The notes beneath the pieces were generated by a model. That model was not told the DNA's origin. It saw only the letters and a list, made by a program, of their open reading frames with translations, and did not search any database. Position numbers and translations under genes: made by a program. DNA of 64,000 nt. Origin: Aphrophora alni (taxonomy: Eukaryota; Arthropoda; Insecta; Hemiptera; Aphrophoridae). This document shows, piece after piece, positions 24,390-35,169 of the stretch; the stretch's first letter is position 1; each line of letters starts with the position of its first letter. The stretch lies in NCBI GenBank assembly GCA_963513935.1, contig OY740774.1, positions 28,291,949 through 28,355,948 of the forward strand. Reading direction: 5' to 3'.

Positions 24390-24720
24390 AGATCTTACGA
24401 TACCTTTTGCTCACAAGAATGCAGTTCTCGTGACGCTATTTCCGCCGGAAGCAATTCATCATATTTATCACCAGGAACTAAAATTACTTTTGTGCAACGT
24501 TGATAAATGCAGGGGATTTTTCCAAACCCAAGATCGTTACAGGGGATTACTTCCAAATCCGTTCCGTAGAATGCGCCCAACGTTGTAACTTTTTTGTTTT
24601 GGTTCATATAGTATTGATATATCTCTAGAGGAGATAACGTCGTTTATTTGTAGAAGCAAAGTTTGTCGGTTTCCTGCGATATATTTAACATATCTGACAG
24701 ACAGACAGACAGACAGGGTA
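24390..24720. repeat. Unidentified GC-richer segment ending in (GACA)5
   Basis: The segment stands out from its AT-rich surroundings. A minus-strand frame of 70 codons (24395-24607; IPCNDLGFGKIPC, LVPGDKYDELLPAEIASREL) is open but matches no family that I know. The (GACA)n at 24696-24716 resembles the CTGTCTGTCTGT part of family B. It may be an older mobile element. I cannot tell whether the frame was ever coding. Confidence 0.35.
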
Positions 24721-25309
24721 AACACCGAACCGCATAAATTATTCCTAACTTTGATGTAAAGTAGGGTGAGGGAATATCGATAAACCGATGTGAAGCTTAC
24801 ATAATGTTTAGCAGTTTGAATTATTAGGTGTCGTTGTATTAATGATGATGGGCTTACTGCTAAGTTATGATAAACATATTATGTATGTATTTTAACTGAC
24901 AGTATAATGGTAGAGCTATTTCAATTACGTCTTTAATTTTTATTTATGGTTGTTAATTAACATTATTGCATTACTCGATTTAAAGTTTATTTTTTAAAAA
25001 ATGTAATATTTACGGTACGTTTAACTTGTCTGTTATCTATTAATCTATATTATTGATGTTCTATCAACTGCCAAAGAGCTAAATTGCTATTTATAATAAT
25101 ATATAAAAATTCAGGTGGACAAAAATGCATAATCGTTAGTAACAGATTTATTTACACAGACTGTAATTATACAAAAAAGTCGGACAGTATTTTGTAAACT
25201 AATAGAATACATTTTCAAATTGTCCTACAAAGAAACAAAAAATGTGTCACATAAATTCATTGACAGACACTCAGTTCTCAGTTTTTATGTGTTCAATAAT
25301 GTTAATTCT
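24721..25309. other. No feature recognised
   Basis: AT-rich, no gene seen. Confidence 0.4.
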
Positions 25310-26170
25310 CACAAAGTGAACTAGATCTTTTACCATCCTCCATACAGAATAGTCCATCGGCGTGACGACTAGAGAACGATGATGCCATTCGGTTGTTCCT
25401 CTTCTTCCGATTCATTCTTCAAATTTTTTAAAAAGGACCCAAACATCCAACTTCTACATCGGTGTTTTTTTTCTAAGGAGCCGAAGTTGTTCAACGAGAG
25501 GATCATTTCCCAGTTGTAGTAACAGTACCGTGAAGTGGGAGTGCTTCTCCTACGTGACTGTACCTTCAAAGAAATAAGGAACTACAAACCTAGCAGAAAA
25601 TACCGGCCCTGACAGAACACAGAAGCATTTAAAATTTCCTCGATCACCAGATGTAGGTTATCAGACACCAATATACACACTTGTGTCTGTTCACACATTT
25701 TCATCTTAAATGTACTTTCATCACTCCAATGAATCTGTCAATAAAATTTACTATCGGCTATTTGACTCACGAATTCTATACGCCTATCACAATCGTCTTT
25801 ATTTAAATCTAGACCTATATACTTTGAGTTTTAACTTTTTCAGCATTCTTGTTGTTATGTCGTACTCCAGGGAACGCTTTTCTTGTAGATTTTGTAGGTA
25901 GTCTAACTGTACAAAACACGAACTACAAGTGCTTCCAAGTTTTCTTCTGAAGTAACAGAAATGGGCCTACCTGAGCGAGGAAGATCGGCTACTGATCCAG
26001 TTTGCTCAAATTTCTTATTCAATTTGTGAAGATTTACCTTGATGGTGTTATACTGTCAGGAAAGCGCCGAACAAGTAAATCAATTATGTCATTGTCTCGT
26101 TTCTCTACCAAGTCTCCAGTAAAGTTACTTGCTCTTCTACAGATAGTTTTTTGTTTCTCTTCTCGTCCAC
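25310..26170 (-). pseudogene. Mariner-like transposase pseudogene
   Basis: Minus strand, N to C: KLSVEEQVTLLETW near 26115-26160; KKFEQTGSVADLPRSGRP near 25965-26020, the classic second helix-turn-helix and linker of mariner transposases; DRRIEFVSQIADSKF near 25745-25790; WSDES near 25717-25733, holding the first catalytic Asp; GPVFSARFVVPYFFEGTVT near 25550-25605 (family GPFFFEGTVTG); and WIGRRG, EW..RS, VTPMDY, MVKDLVH and NIIEHIK at 25280-25415. The family pattern is WIGRRGPxEWPPRSPDLTPLDFFLWGYVKDLVY. The expected PPRSPDLTPLDFFLWG is damaged to HHRSLVVTPMDYSVWR. At least four frameshifts and several stops make it dead. About 280 of about 345 residues are traceable. Terminal inverted repeats were not found. 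Confidence 0.88.
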
Positions 26171-27299
26171 TGAAATGACAATAAAGTGAAAACATATACG
26201 CTATTTTATTACAATAACCTGTTATAGAATAAAAGAGCTGTACAAAATTAACCGTAGCTGATTAACTAATCGTTCATCTAGTTCATTAACATAGCTGCAA
26301 GAGTCAGCTGACTTAGGCTCATGACAAATTGAGAAAGTAGCTTTCGTCGAGTAATATATCATTTTAACGGAAATAACGAGTAGTGATAAACAGTGCAAAC
26401 CAAAAGTCGCTGTTGTCCCTAACTAAAATGCGAACCGATAGATAAGTAAATAGTGCTAGTACAGTAAAGCCGCTGTAGCTGTGTAAGTGATGTGAACTTA
26501 TCTCCCTCTGTTTTTGAAAGTTTTATTTTTAATTACCAAAGTAGTATTCTTTCTAATGATATCTACATCGCTGTAAGGTATAGTTAGATTTTTTAAATTT
26601 ATAACACTTTCATTTTATCGTTTGTGATATTTTATGAATTTTGTATTATTTCTATTTTGTGATAATCATAATGTCTGACGATTTTTGGTTGTTGGGAGAA
26701 ATATCACCACTTAATTACCGGGGTATGTTTTAAACTATGATACGCTTAATTGATTAAATTTGGTTTCCCATACCCTAACAGGTCGTAATTCATTTACCCC
26801 CACCACACCAAACGCCACTCTAAGTAAACAGTTCTTAATACGTTAATTATAATAAACTAATTCGGAGGACTTATTGTATAATTATAAAGTAACTGCACAC
26901 AACTTTTTTTCAAAAGGGTGGTCGGTCGTAAGCCGTAGGTGTATTTGTAACTCACTTTTTGAATTTATGTAATTACCGCGGTCCGACATTATTTAGGATT
27001 TCCCGAGAATCTTGGCAACGCCATTTCCCGAAAGCCCGACATAATAATTTAGGACACTTCACTGCATTAAACTAAATTAATTGAGGGTAGGCCTACTTGT
27101 CACGAGTCCTGTTGAGCTGTCCCGGGGTACTTCACAATTATTTCTGACTCTCAACTGCTGAGCAGTCCACTTTACATACTGAGTCGTCCAACCATGTTCA
27201 GGTCTGCAACATAGAGATCAACAAGTGAATGTTGGTGCATTGAAACCATAATTGTCAATCGAGGTTGTTCTCAGACAGTTAATCACGATTCCAAAGCGT
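26171..27299. other. No feature recognised
   Basis: No gene seen. A patch with CCGCGGTCCGAC and CCCGAAAGCCCGAC at 26975-27040 is GC-richer but unassigned. Confidence 0.4.
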
Positions 27300-27470
27300 C
27301 ACATATGTTCATTTTTGGTCTTTCGACAGTTACCCCTAAATTTTGACTCGGTTTAGGTTGTAGAGAACAATAGATATATATTGTTCCAAACACTTTTTTG
27401 GGGTTCAAAGGACCTAAGCGGATATATCTGCTGAAATCATTACAACGATTTTTTAAAAATCACACAAGTT
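27300..27470 (-). repeat. Family C repeat, copy 3 (opening part)
   Basis: Reverse complement reads TGCAGATATATCCGCTTAGG, CCTTTGAACCCCAAAAAAG and TGTTTGGAAC, the opening blocks of the family, then diverges. Confidence 0.55.
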
Positions 27471-28229
27471 TCTCCGTGCTATGTATATTATGAAAGAGTA
27501 AAAATAATACGTTAGAAATTTAAGTCGATATTAAAATATATTAATAACTTCAACTGAAAGGTGAGATGGAGAGTGTCACAATATAAGAGCATCATATAAT
27601 TGTGCTCATGACATTTATGTTACCGAGTATTGTAATTTAAAAAGCAATGCAAAATTAATTTACCAGGTTGACCTATTTCCTACGACCTCCACTCTTTGTA
27701 TATACAGGGTAGACTTTATAATGTAATTACGGTATCTGGGTGTTGAAATCCCTCAGGAGAATCCCAATAAATTATTAAACACATTCAGACACGTTGTTGT
27801 GTTTCTTTATCAAATCTGTTGGTTTTTATTTATAACCATGATGTGTGGTATACCGGAAGTAATAAATGGGAATATGTAATCTTGCACGCAAGGTATGCGT
27901 GAGATGAAATCGTGAAGGTGATTTGAATGTTGTGATTATTGTTTATGATGTACAACGATGAGTTTAACCTTGATGTTGTTAAATACAGGAAGTGTCAACT
28001 AACAATGGAAAAGTGCACACAAGATATGCGTGATCAAAATTTGTTAAAGTAAAAAATAAGAGAATTTATTACTAAAAACAAAATTGTTAATATTACCAAG
28101 TAAACTGTGCAAAAAATTACTCTAATTTTCTCACACATCCATCTATAAAACCAAAAATTATATTAGTCGCTATATTCTCCCAAAAAAATGTTAACTACTT
28201 ATAGGTGATGGTAAAAAGGGTCATGCGTG
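27471..28229. other. No gene recognised; short direct repeat
   Basis: GCACGCAAGGTATGCGTGA (27881) and GCACACAAGATATGCGTGA (28014) form a short diverged direct repeat about 133 bp apart. Nothing else was named. Confidence 0.4.
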
Positions 28230-28640
28230 TGCTAAAACAAAACCACTTGGGTCCGTAAGCATATAGGCCTAGTGATAGTTATGTTTATAAAGTCGAAGTC
28301 TTTGAAGCGGCAGGTAAAAGTGTACAAACATACGCGCATGCAATTATAAGTGGCCTTAGTTTTACCTACGGACCTTAATAAAGAGAAATCGGTGAAAATG
28401 CAATCTATCTTTTAATAGCTATTGAATTTCTCTCACATACAAATTCATAATCACAATAATTTGTAGTTTTATTTCACCCCCAAACATAATATTTCCAAAA
28501 ATAGTTTTCACCCCTATCGTCTTGTCTGAGTTGACTGGTTGCGACTTATAACAGACTTCAGCGTGATAATATAAGGTTCCTTGGTTTTACCTATGGACCC
28601 TAATATAGAGAAATCAATGAAAATGCAACCTATCTTTTAC
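28230..28640 (-). mobile_element. Family B repeat, copy 5
   Basis: Two junction sequences of the family, TTTACCTACGGACC with AAGAGAAATCGGTGAAAATG at 28355-28410 and TTTACCTATGGACC with TAGAGAAATCAATGAAAATG at 28580-28625, enclose one unit of about 225 bp that includes CTATCGTCTTGTCTGAG and GGTTGCGACTTATAACAGAC. So the family can be arranged as head-to-tail units. Confidence 0.8.
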
Positions 28641-28859
28641 TGGGTATTAAATTGTTTGCCTCATATCTCATAAAAACTGCTTTTAAAACTTGTACGCTAG
28701 CATTTCTCATTGTGTGGTTAAATTCAGTTCTATTCGTCATACAAAGAACTATAATATACGATTTCACACTGCAATTTAATTTCAAACATTCACATTTGTA
28801 TGTTATGCCTTGTTCAAGTGGGGGGGGGGGGGTAATTATATCTGACATATTAAATTTGA

Positions 28860-29160
28860 TCTATCATATTAACTTTTTCATTAAATAAACATACATATTC
28901 GGAATCAGAATAACTTCTCGTGTTATTTAATACTCCCACACATAATATTTACAAAAAATCAACTCCTTAATTATTCTAAGGTCTTTTTTCGTTACCGATT
29001 TTTGTTCATATTTTAGGTCAATACAAATAATATAAATGCAAGTTTGAAATATGTAGGATTTATCGGATTGTATGTGTAAACTGGTTGTGAATTACAGACA
29101 GACACAGGCGTGAAAGTATAAGGATCCAAGGTTTTACCTACGGATCTTAAAAAATGAAGA
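28860..29160 (-). mobile_element. Family B repeat, copy 6
   Basis: GAATCAGAATAACTTCTCGT, AATACAAATAATATAAATGC, ACAGACAGACACAGGCGTG and AAGGATCCAAGGTTTTACC, the family blocks in minus orientation. A G13 run at 28820-28832 separates it from copy 5. Confidence 0.8.
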
Positions 29161-29719
29161 TTTTTTATTATTGAATTTATTTTCTCACTTACAAACGTAG
29201 GAAAATTTATGTGATGAGTTAAAAAAATTGTTATCAGTTTGTCGTATGTTCAGTACTACAGCCGATTGCATGGACAGATTTTAATGAAATTTGGTATATG
29301 GACATATTATTGTCATATCTCGGATTTTCATTTTTTTAAAATAACTCTTTTGTTTACCGATTTTCTTGAATAAAACATAAAACACATTTTTCTCAAAATC
29401 GGCTCTAACTATTTTGATAAAATTTCGTGAAGTATAGGCTCTATCAAATTGGTTGTTCGCTATCTCTCAAAAAACAGAAATTATCTATTGGACTGTTAAA
29501 AAAATATTGAAACGTGATGATGGATGACGAAAAACCCGTGTACAAGTTACATAAATAATTGATAAAAAACAAAAATAGAAGTTGACTGCAGTTATTAAGA
29601 GCTAGATTAAATGCTGTAATTGGCAAAACCATGGTCGGCAAGACTCAATAAATTATAGAATTTTATTAAATATTTGTGTTTCATTTGACAATTTTAATGT
29701 TGTTATACACATATTTATT

Positions 29720-29797
29720 TTATTGTTTTTTTATTTTGCAGGTAAGCGAAGTATCCAAACGTTCATATTTAGGAAATCAATTGCTTGGATGAAAGGT
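29720..29797 (+). promoter_or_regulatory. Candidate recursive splice site (zero-length exon) or 54-nt micro-exon
   Basis: A T-rich tract (about 29715-29738) runs into TTTTGCAG, followed directly by GTAAGC, with the junction at 29741|29742. AG|GTAAGY after a strong polypyrimidine tract is the signature of recursive splicing points in long insect introns. A second donor-like AAG|GTAAAA follows at 29795|29796, so a 54-nt exon is the alternative; that exon contains in-frame stops in at least one frame. No flanking coding exons were identified, so this rests on the site alone. Confidence 0.35.
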
Positions 29798-29837
29798 AAA
29801 ATTACAAAAATGTGAAGATTTAAAATAAGTTTAGTAT

Positions 29838-30040
29838 ATAAAGGAAAGGATTAACCCCAAAACCACAACATAAAACACTAACAACACAAAAACTATATAG
29901 CTATGTTTATTCTACCTGATGTACATTTCAGTAACATAGTTACCATCCTCAGAGGTTGAGTATTAAAAACACTCCTGTGCTTTTGTTTTTGTATTGTTAG
30001 TGTTTTTTGTTGTGGTTTTGGGGTTAATCCTTTCCTTTAT
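29838..30040. mobile_element. Fold-back element carrying a hammerhead ribozyme
   Basis: The left arm (29838-29893) ATAAAGGAAAGGATTAACC, CCAAAACCACAACA, AACACTAACAA returns in reverse complement at 29984-30040. The roughly 90-nt centre contains a hammerhead in minus orientation. There is no open frame. The architecture (inverted arms around or including a hammerhead, short total length) parallels 11895-12099, but the sequences differ outside the catalytic core, so the two belong to different subfamilies. Confidence 0.85.
29914..29956 (-). ncRNA. Minimal hammerhead ribozyme
   Basis: Minus-strand order: stem I ACCU (29956-29953), core CUGAGGA (29952-29946), stem II with GUAAC-UAU-GUUAC perfectly paired, conserved GAA, self-complementary stem III AUGUACAU, cleavage-site C (29918), then AGGU (29917-29914), which closes stem I with four Watson-Crick pairs. 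All invariant positions (C3, U4, G5, A6, G8, A9, G12, A13, A14, U16.1, H17) are present, and the triplet is AUC. Predicted cleavage lies between 29918 and 29917. The tiny palindromic stem III is typical of hammerheads in Penelope-like elements and suggests dimeric action. Confidence 0.75.
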
Positions 30041-30119
30041 TGTACATTCACCTCAGTACTCTAGTGATTCTTATGAAATTTAGTAAAGTTATATGTAGTA
30101 ATTATCCCACGGCAAAAAG

Positions 30120-30365
30120 TGGAACAGCATATACCTCCGGCTGCGTGGTGGTTAAGGGGTAGCTTAGCGTTTTAATATACGAACTAATACAAGGTAACCT
30201 CTAGTCTAGTTTTACTTTAAATCACTGTCTGCGAGTCACCTCGAGGTTCTGAGATTGGCCTATATCCCTTGTTGCAGGCGCTACGCTAGCTGCACGCTGC
30301 CCCATTCCTATTGTAGATTTGTACAAGTTAACTTTTTTCTTTTTTTTTTTTCTGAGAGATGTTTA
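30120..30365 (+). mobile_element. Second SINE-like sequence with T-rich tail
   Basis: GC-richer than its flanks: GGCTGCGTGGTGGTTAAGGG resembles a tRNA-type A-box region, and CGAGGTTCTGAGATTGG, about 105 nt downstream, is a weak B-box candidate. It ends in CTTTTTTCTTTTTTTTTTTT near 30330-30352. A single copy was seen here. It could also be an unrelated GC-rich segment. Confidence 0.4.
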
Positions 30366-32214
30366 AAAAAAATGTTTTAATAGATCCCATTTGGATTTAT
30401 GTAATAACTCACAATGGTTTAAAATTGATTAATTAATGAAGAATGAAAATGGTATAAATTTATTAATGAAAATATTTCAAAATATTTGATATAACATAAC
30501 TAGTTATTTTTATTTTGTAGAAGTATATAATTCACAATTTGTATTACTGTACTGCATCTTGTGGGCTTTCATTTCTCTTCGTTGAATTAATCACCATCTG
30601 ATAGTGGCTGAGCTAGTTCAACGTTCAACAGTCTTCATTATTACTGATAGCACTAACAGTGGAATCTTCTGCACACTTAAGCTCGATGAATCGTCTTCAA
30701 CTGTCTTCTCGAGTTTCTGGATATGCGGGGCTCTGCTCAGATTCATGGGAAAACCACACCAACTTAGGAGAACTCAATGAAGAGGCCCAAGGAATAAAAT
30801 AAACCAGGATGTGAAGGATCCACTTCTCAATTTCAACTAAAGCAGGGTCGAAACCATATTAATATAATACTGTATAATGAAACCATTAGCCACATAATCG
30901 TTGATTGTTTGGATCATAAGTAGCCTACCTACTAAACGCTCCTAGATGAGATAATCAGTGGCTTAATAAAACTAGTTATGAACTAATCTATTAGGTTAGA
31001 ATATAGGGGATTAGTTGGAGAATAAGTTTTTTCAAATCGTTGTGATTAGGGACAATCCCCCTATCCCTTATTTATAAATCTAAATCTCTCTTTAGTAATT
31101 AGTTTTCATTTTCTACAACATGAATCTATAGAGGAAGGTTGAGGAGCAGTTATTGTCTTCTCGGTATAAATATCGTTAAGAAATATGGATAGTTTAAAAT
31201 TTGTGATTTTAAATTTATAGTTAAGTATTTATGAACCACTTTCCGCCTATTTCACCGGTTTATCTCTATATCGAAAATAATGATTTTATTCCTCTTTCCT
31301 CGTACATTTCATATTTCGATAAGAAAGTAAGATTGCAGGGGTTGTATCGTTCAGGTTATGTATTCTTTAGGTGGTGAAAATATCCCAGTTTCGTTAATAT
31401 AGAGTTTTCTTTCATATATTTTGTTGTGGAAGATACGTGGAAGAAGGGCCCTTTCGTTTTATTAATTTTTTATATTTTGAAAAATATATATTAAAACTCG
31501 CATAGTTCGTTGGGGGCTTCACTCCCCCCCCCCGTGGATTTTGACAAACCGGGGAGTTTTCAGTGAGTCATTGAATCAAAGTTGTAGATTAAAACTTAAT
31601 CATTTCCACAAATTAATTTTTTTACACACTTATAGGATATCTAAAATTATCAAATTTGGCCGGCATATTGGCACATACAACTGTCATAAGCCTGCCAAAG
31701 TGTCAAAAGATTAAATAATTTGTGCATAATGTATAAAATTTACTTAATTTCAAAAAAAAAATCTAGCTCTATCTAAGGTATAACCGACAAAGATCGCAGA
31801 TCTCGCCAAGTGCATAACTGCTGTTGCAAACCAATTTTTGATAGGTCTTACCGTTTAGCCACAATAGATCTCCAAAAAAAAGGTTTACACCGCCTTTATA
31901 GTTGCTTCCACATTTTTGAATTTTTATCGGGGTAAAAATTAAATATTTAAACTTTTATCAACTTTCCCGTTGATTACTGGGTTATAAGCTGTAAGTTTCC
32001 CAATTTCAAGTTTTTAGAAACAGGGAAATAGGTTTTTTTCTAACCTGGAAATAGGTTAGAATTTGTATAGATGAGTGAGTGTCTCCCACAAGGGGTTGTA
32101 TTGCTTAATCTTTGTTATATATTCTCTCAGAGTTCTTGATTACGTTTTTGATTGAAATAGATTTTTTAATTACGGCAGTCAAATTTCATGTTCGTCATTG
32201 TTGATTGGCACAAT
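30366..32214. other. No gene recognised
   Basis: A GC-balanced stretch at 30540-30860 (for example GGATATGCGGGGCTCTGCTC) has no open frame over 60 codons and no family match. C10 run at 31524-31533. The rest is AT-rich. Confidence 0.4.
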
Positions 32215-32300
32215 GGTTTGCGTCTTTCGAAGGGAAGGAGTCTTTATTTATTTATTTTTACATAAGACTATGACAATCGAGATTTAAATAATTTCGTGCA
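32215..32300 (+). mobile_element. Family A SINE-like repeat, copy 7 (3' part only)
   Basis: TTCGAAGGGAAGGAGTC, TTTATTTATTTTTACATAAG and ACTATGACAATCGAGA match the 3' third of the family; the 5' two thirds are missing. Confidence 0.6.
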
Positions 32301-33307
32301 TTTCACCGAAATTTGAACGAAAATAGGTAGAGCCGATATTATATTTTGAGTTTTGATCTTATGGCTGCTCCCCCCCCCCCAATAATATATCAGTAATTGA
32401 ATAATTTAAAAATTCACGACATATGCTTAAAAAAATCGCTCCACTCGTAACTGGACAGATGACATTTCAAAACAGTTATTTTTCTTTCTCAAGGGATCTC
32501 AATACTTATATATCTCGATTTTTTTACCAATCACGTGACTTTTCCTTTTCCTAAATCTTTCGTATATATAAGAAGTGTAGGAAAAAAAATCCAATATTGA
32601 AATTATCAAATAACAAATAAAAACAAATCTTCTTAAAGTACTTGATACTTAAAACTGGAGTATGATTGTATGAAACGTATTTGACACACCCAGCGATATC
32701 GTTCAAATAACGTAAAGGGTTGGCCGCAGATTAGACCGGTTCGTTAAACAGGAACAAACTCTCCCCTCCGGAATAAAACACTCCTGTGGTGGAACAGAGC
32801 ACTTGTATCAACATTAGCGGTGGAACATCTGTTTCTAACACCCTCAATTTCAAGAGTTGTTTGAGAAAAACATCCCCCAGAGTAGGCGATGGAAAAAGTG
32901 TGTTTCCACACACATCACTCAAGACATTTATGTCAACAAACAATACCATATTCTTTATTTGTCAACGGCTTTGTGAGCTGTCAAGGCAGAGCTATGTCAA
33001 TCGTTATTGTTTTTCTTATGAAAATGTGTGTTTAGTTGTTCGATAACGAGCGAAGAAACGGTGTGTTTTAACTCATTTCGCATTTCCTAATGATATTTGT
33101 GCGTTTGCTTCTTGACGTGTCTTTTAATCGTTTTGAAATCTATAAGTAAGGGTTTTTGTCGAATCATTTAAAAAATAGAAGTTTTTTCCCACTGAAAACT
33201 TACTGCAATGTGTCTGAGCACGTGGACGTTTTAAAGTTATTTTTATAATGACGGGTTGTTTATATTATTAGTAACGATTATTTACCATCATCAAAAACTA
33301 ATTATTT
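32301..33307. other. No gene recognised
   Basis: C11 run at 32370-32380. A GC-balanced patch at 32700-33060 is open in both strands for 70-86 codons, but neither reading is recognisable. Confidence 0.35.
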
Positions 33308-33632
33308 CGTTTCGAAAGTACCAATCAACTCTCGTTATCAAGTGATAAAACTAGAGCACGAAGGAGAAAAACACCGTCTATCCTAGTATTCAGTTGTTTG
33401 TAGTCCTTTATGTAGTGCAGACCGGTGTGGAGGTTTTACCTGATCATGTTTTTATCAAGTCTTAATTTTCACTACCCAGGACTAGTTTTAGGTCTGAGTT
33501 TCTTCTCTTAGATTACAGATTTAGTTTTAGTTTCCAACATGGTCTTATACGATTAGGCTATGTTGCTATTGTTCTCTTATATGCTCTAGGTTCATCACTT
33601 GATAAAGAGAATTGATTTAATCTCCCGAAACG
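33308..33632. mobile_element. Fold-back element, ~50-bp arms
   Basis: The left arm (33308-33358) has CGTTTCGAAAG, AATCAACTCTCG, TTATCAAGTGATAAAACTAG and AGCA. The right arm (33582-33632) is its reverse complement with TGCTCTAGG, TCATCACTTGATAAAGAGA, ATTGATTTAATCTCC and GAAACG. The centre has no open frame. The right end CCCGAAACGTCG recalls the GAAAC step of the hammerhead elements, but no complete core can be folded. Confidence 0.75.
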
Positions 33633-33639
33633 TCGTGTT

Positions 33640-33831
33640 CGATTTTAGGTAAAACCAAGGACCTTTATAATTTCACGCGCGTGTTTAATCAGTCTACTCG
33701 GACAAGACGATAAATCCTATATATATTTCAGATTATGCGTTTATATTTTTTTTTTTTATTGTATCACATATAAGAAAATATAGTGCTAACAAAAATTACC
33801 TTGGGGTAGTTAAGGGAAAAATATCAAGTTG

Positions 33832-33864
<33 letters not shown>

Positions 33865-34390
33865 ATGCGTAGGGTATCAAATACAACTTAAGTTAGTCCT
33901 ATTACGAAAACAAATCTTCAAAATTTGATGAAAATTTAATATGTTGCCTAAATTTAAAGTGTCAGATGTCATACCCCCGGCCCCTACTTTAAACACGTCG
34001 TGACGAATGCAAACTAATTTAACCACACCATGAGATATCTGTAGCATTTAAGATTTAAAAGCAATTTTTGTGAGATGTGAGACTGTTTGTCTCAATACCC
34101 AGTAAAAGATAGATTGCATTTCATTGATTTCTCTATATTAGGGTCCATAGGTTGCACCAAGGATCCTTATATTATCACGCTGAAGTCTGTTATAAGTCGC
34201 AACCAGTCTACTCAGACAAGACGATAGGGGGCGAAAACTATTTTTGGAAATATTATGTGAGGGGGGGTGAAATAAAACTAGAAGTGTGATTACGAATTTG
34301 TAATCGCTAACAAATTACAAATTTGTAATTTGTGATTTGTATGTTTATTTGAGGAAGAAATTAATATGTCAGCGATCGTTCGCAAATAAA
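33640..34390 (+). mobile_element. Family B repeat, copies 7 and 8 in tandem
   Basis: The first unit has AAAACCAAGGACCTTTATAA, TCACGCGCGTG, CAGTCTACTCGGACAAGACG, AAATCCTATATATATTTCAG, TTACCTTGGGGTAGTTA and a 29-nt T run at 33832-33860. The second begins near 34050 with TTGTGAGATGTGAGACTG, AAAGATAGATTGCATTTCA, GGGTCCATAGGTTGCACC, TCGCAACCAGTCTACTCAG and GTGAAATAAAACTAGAAG. A 22-bp perfect palindrome lies at 34311-34332. Confidence 0.85.
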
Positions 34391-34573
34391 TTATATATAC
34401 AAATGATGGAAAATGTCCGATTAACTGTAATAATCAAATATAATGTTGTGAAAGACACAAAATGAATGTTTTATTTTAATAAACACATTTGAAATTAATT
34501 TTTTTAAACGGTGTTCTAAAACTTTCTCGTGGGAGTTTTTATATAGAAAACTTACTACTTTTTTTCAGGGGCA

Positions 34574-34787
34574 AAACTTTTATGGAGCGATGTATAGACA
34601 GGATCCACTAGTCGAACGGGAAAACAGATTGAAGCAACTAATGGGGTTCTTTGTAGATTGCACATCAAATTATTCAACTGTTTTTTTGTTAGTTGTAAAA
34701 TATGTAAACTACATTCAGTCTACATTTATGGAGTTCTTTGATCGTCATTCTGTATCCATAAATACTTTAGTTGATAACAATTAACCC
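34574..34787 (+). CDS. Possible host exon or ORF, unidentified
   Basis: A clear splice-acceptor-like stretch (TTACTACTTTTTTTCAG, ending at 34568) precedes an open frame that encodes GQNFYGAMYRQDPLVERENR and then LKQLMGFF. The codons of the first 78 nt are less AT-biased than the surroundings. The frame stays open to a TAA near 34782. Donor-like steps follow LMG (GG|GTTCTT) and LMGFF (TTT|GTAGAT), so only the first part might be exon. I do not recognise the peptide. A chance frame or an old transposon remnant is equally possible. Confidence 0.25.
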
Positions 34788-35169
34788 GACCGTATCATAT
34801 ACATCCCCCTCCCGTCTCAAAACCTCAGGTGTTTTAATGTTATGCTCTAGTAAACACAATGGTGTACAAAGGTATTAAGGATATTCACGTTGTTTAAAAT
34901 ACATTGCAAAGTGCTTCATTTATTATGTCAAATACAGGATTAAATACATCATTCAAGAAATTAATGATCCTCTCGAATCCTTGGAGAAATGAGGACAAAT
35001 TTCAATATAAACTAGAAACCTAAAGTACGGTTTAGAAACAATGAAATTTATTCTTTCACCAATAAAAAATAAGTTCATTAATACAATACAGAACCATTTT
35101 AAGCAATACTAATAACTAGAAAATAAATAAATTATAAATCATAAATTAACTATAATGAAGGTAAACTTT

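Noticed and set aside
32700..33060. Overlapping frames of 72 and 86 codons on both strands
   Set aside because: Neither peptide is recognisable, both strands are equally open, and no splice signals frame them.
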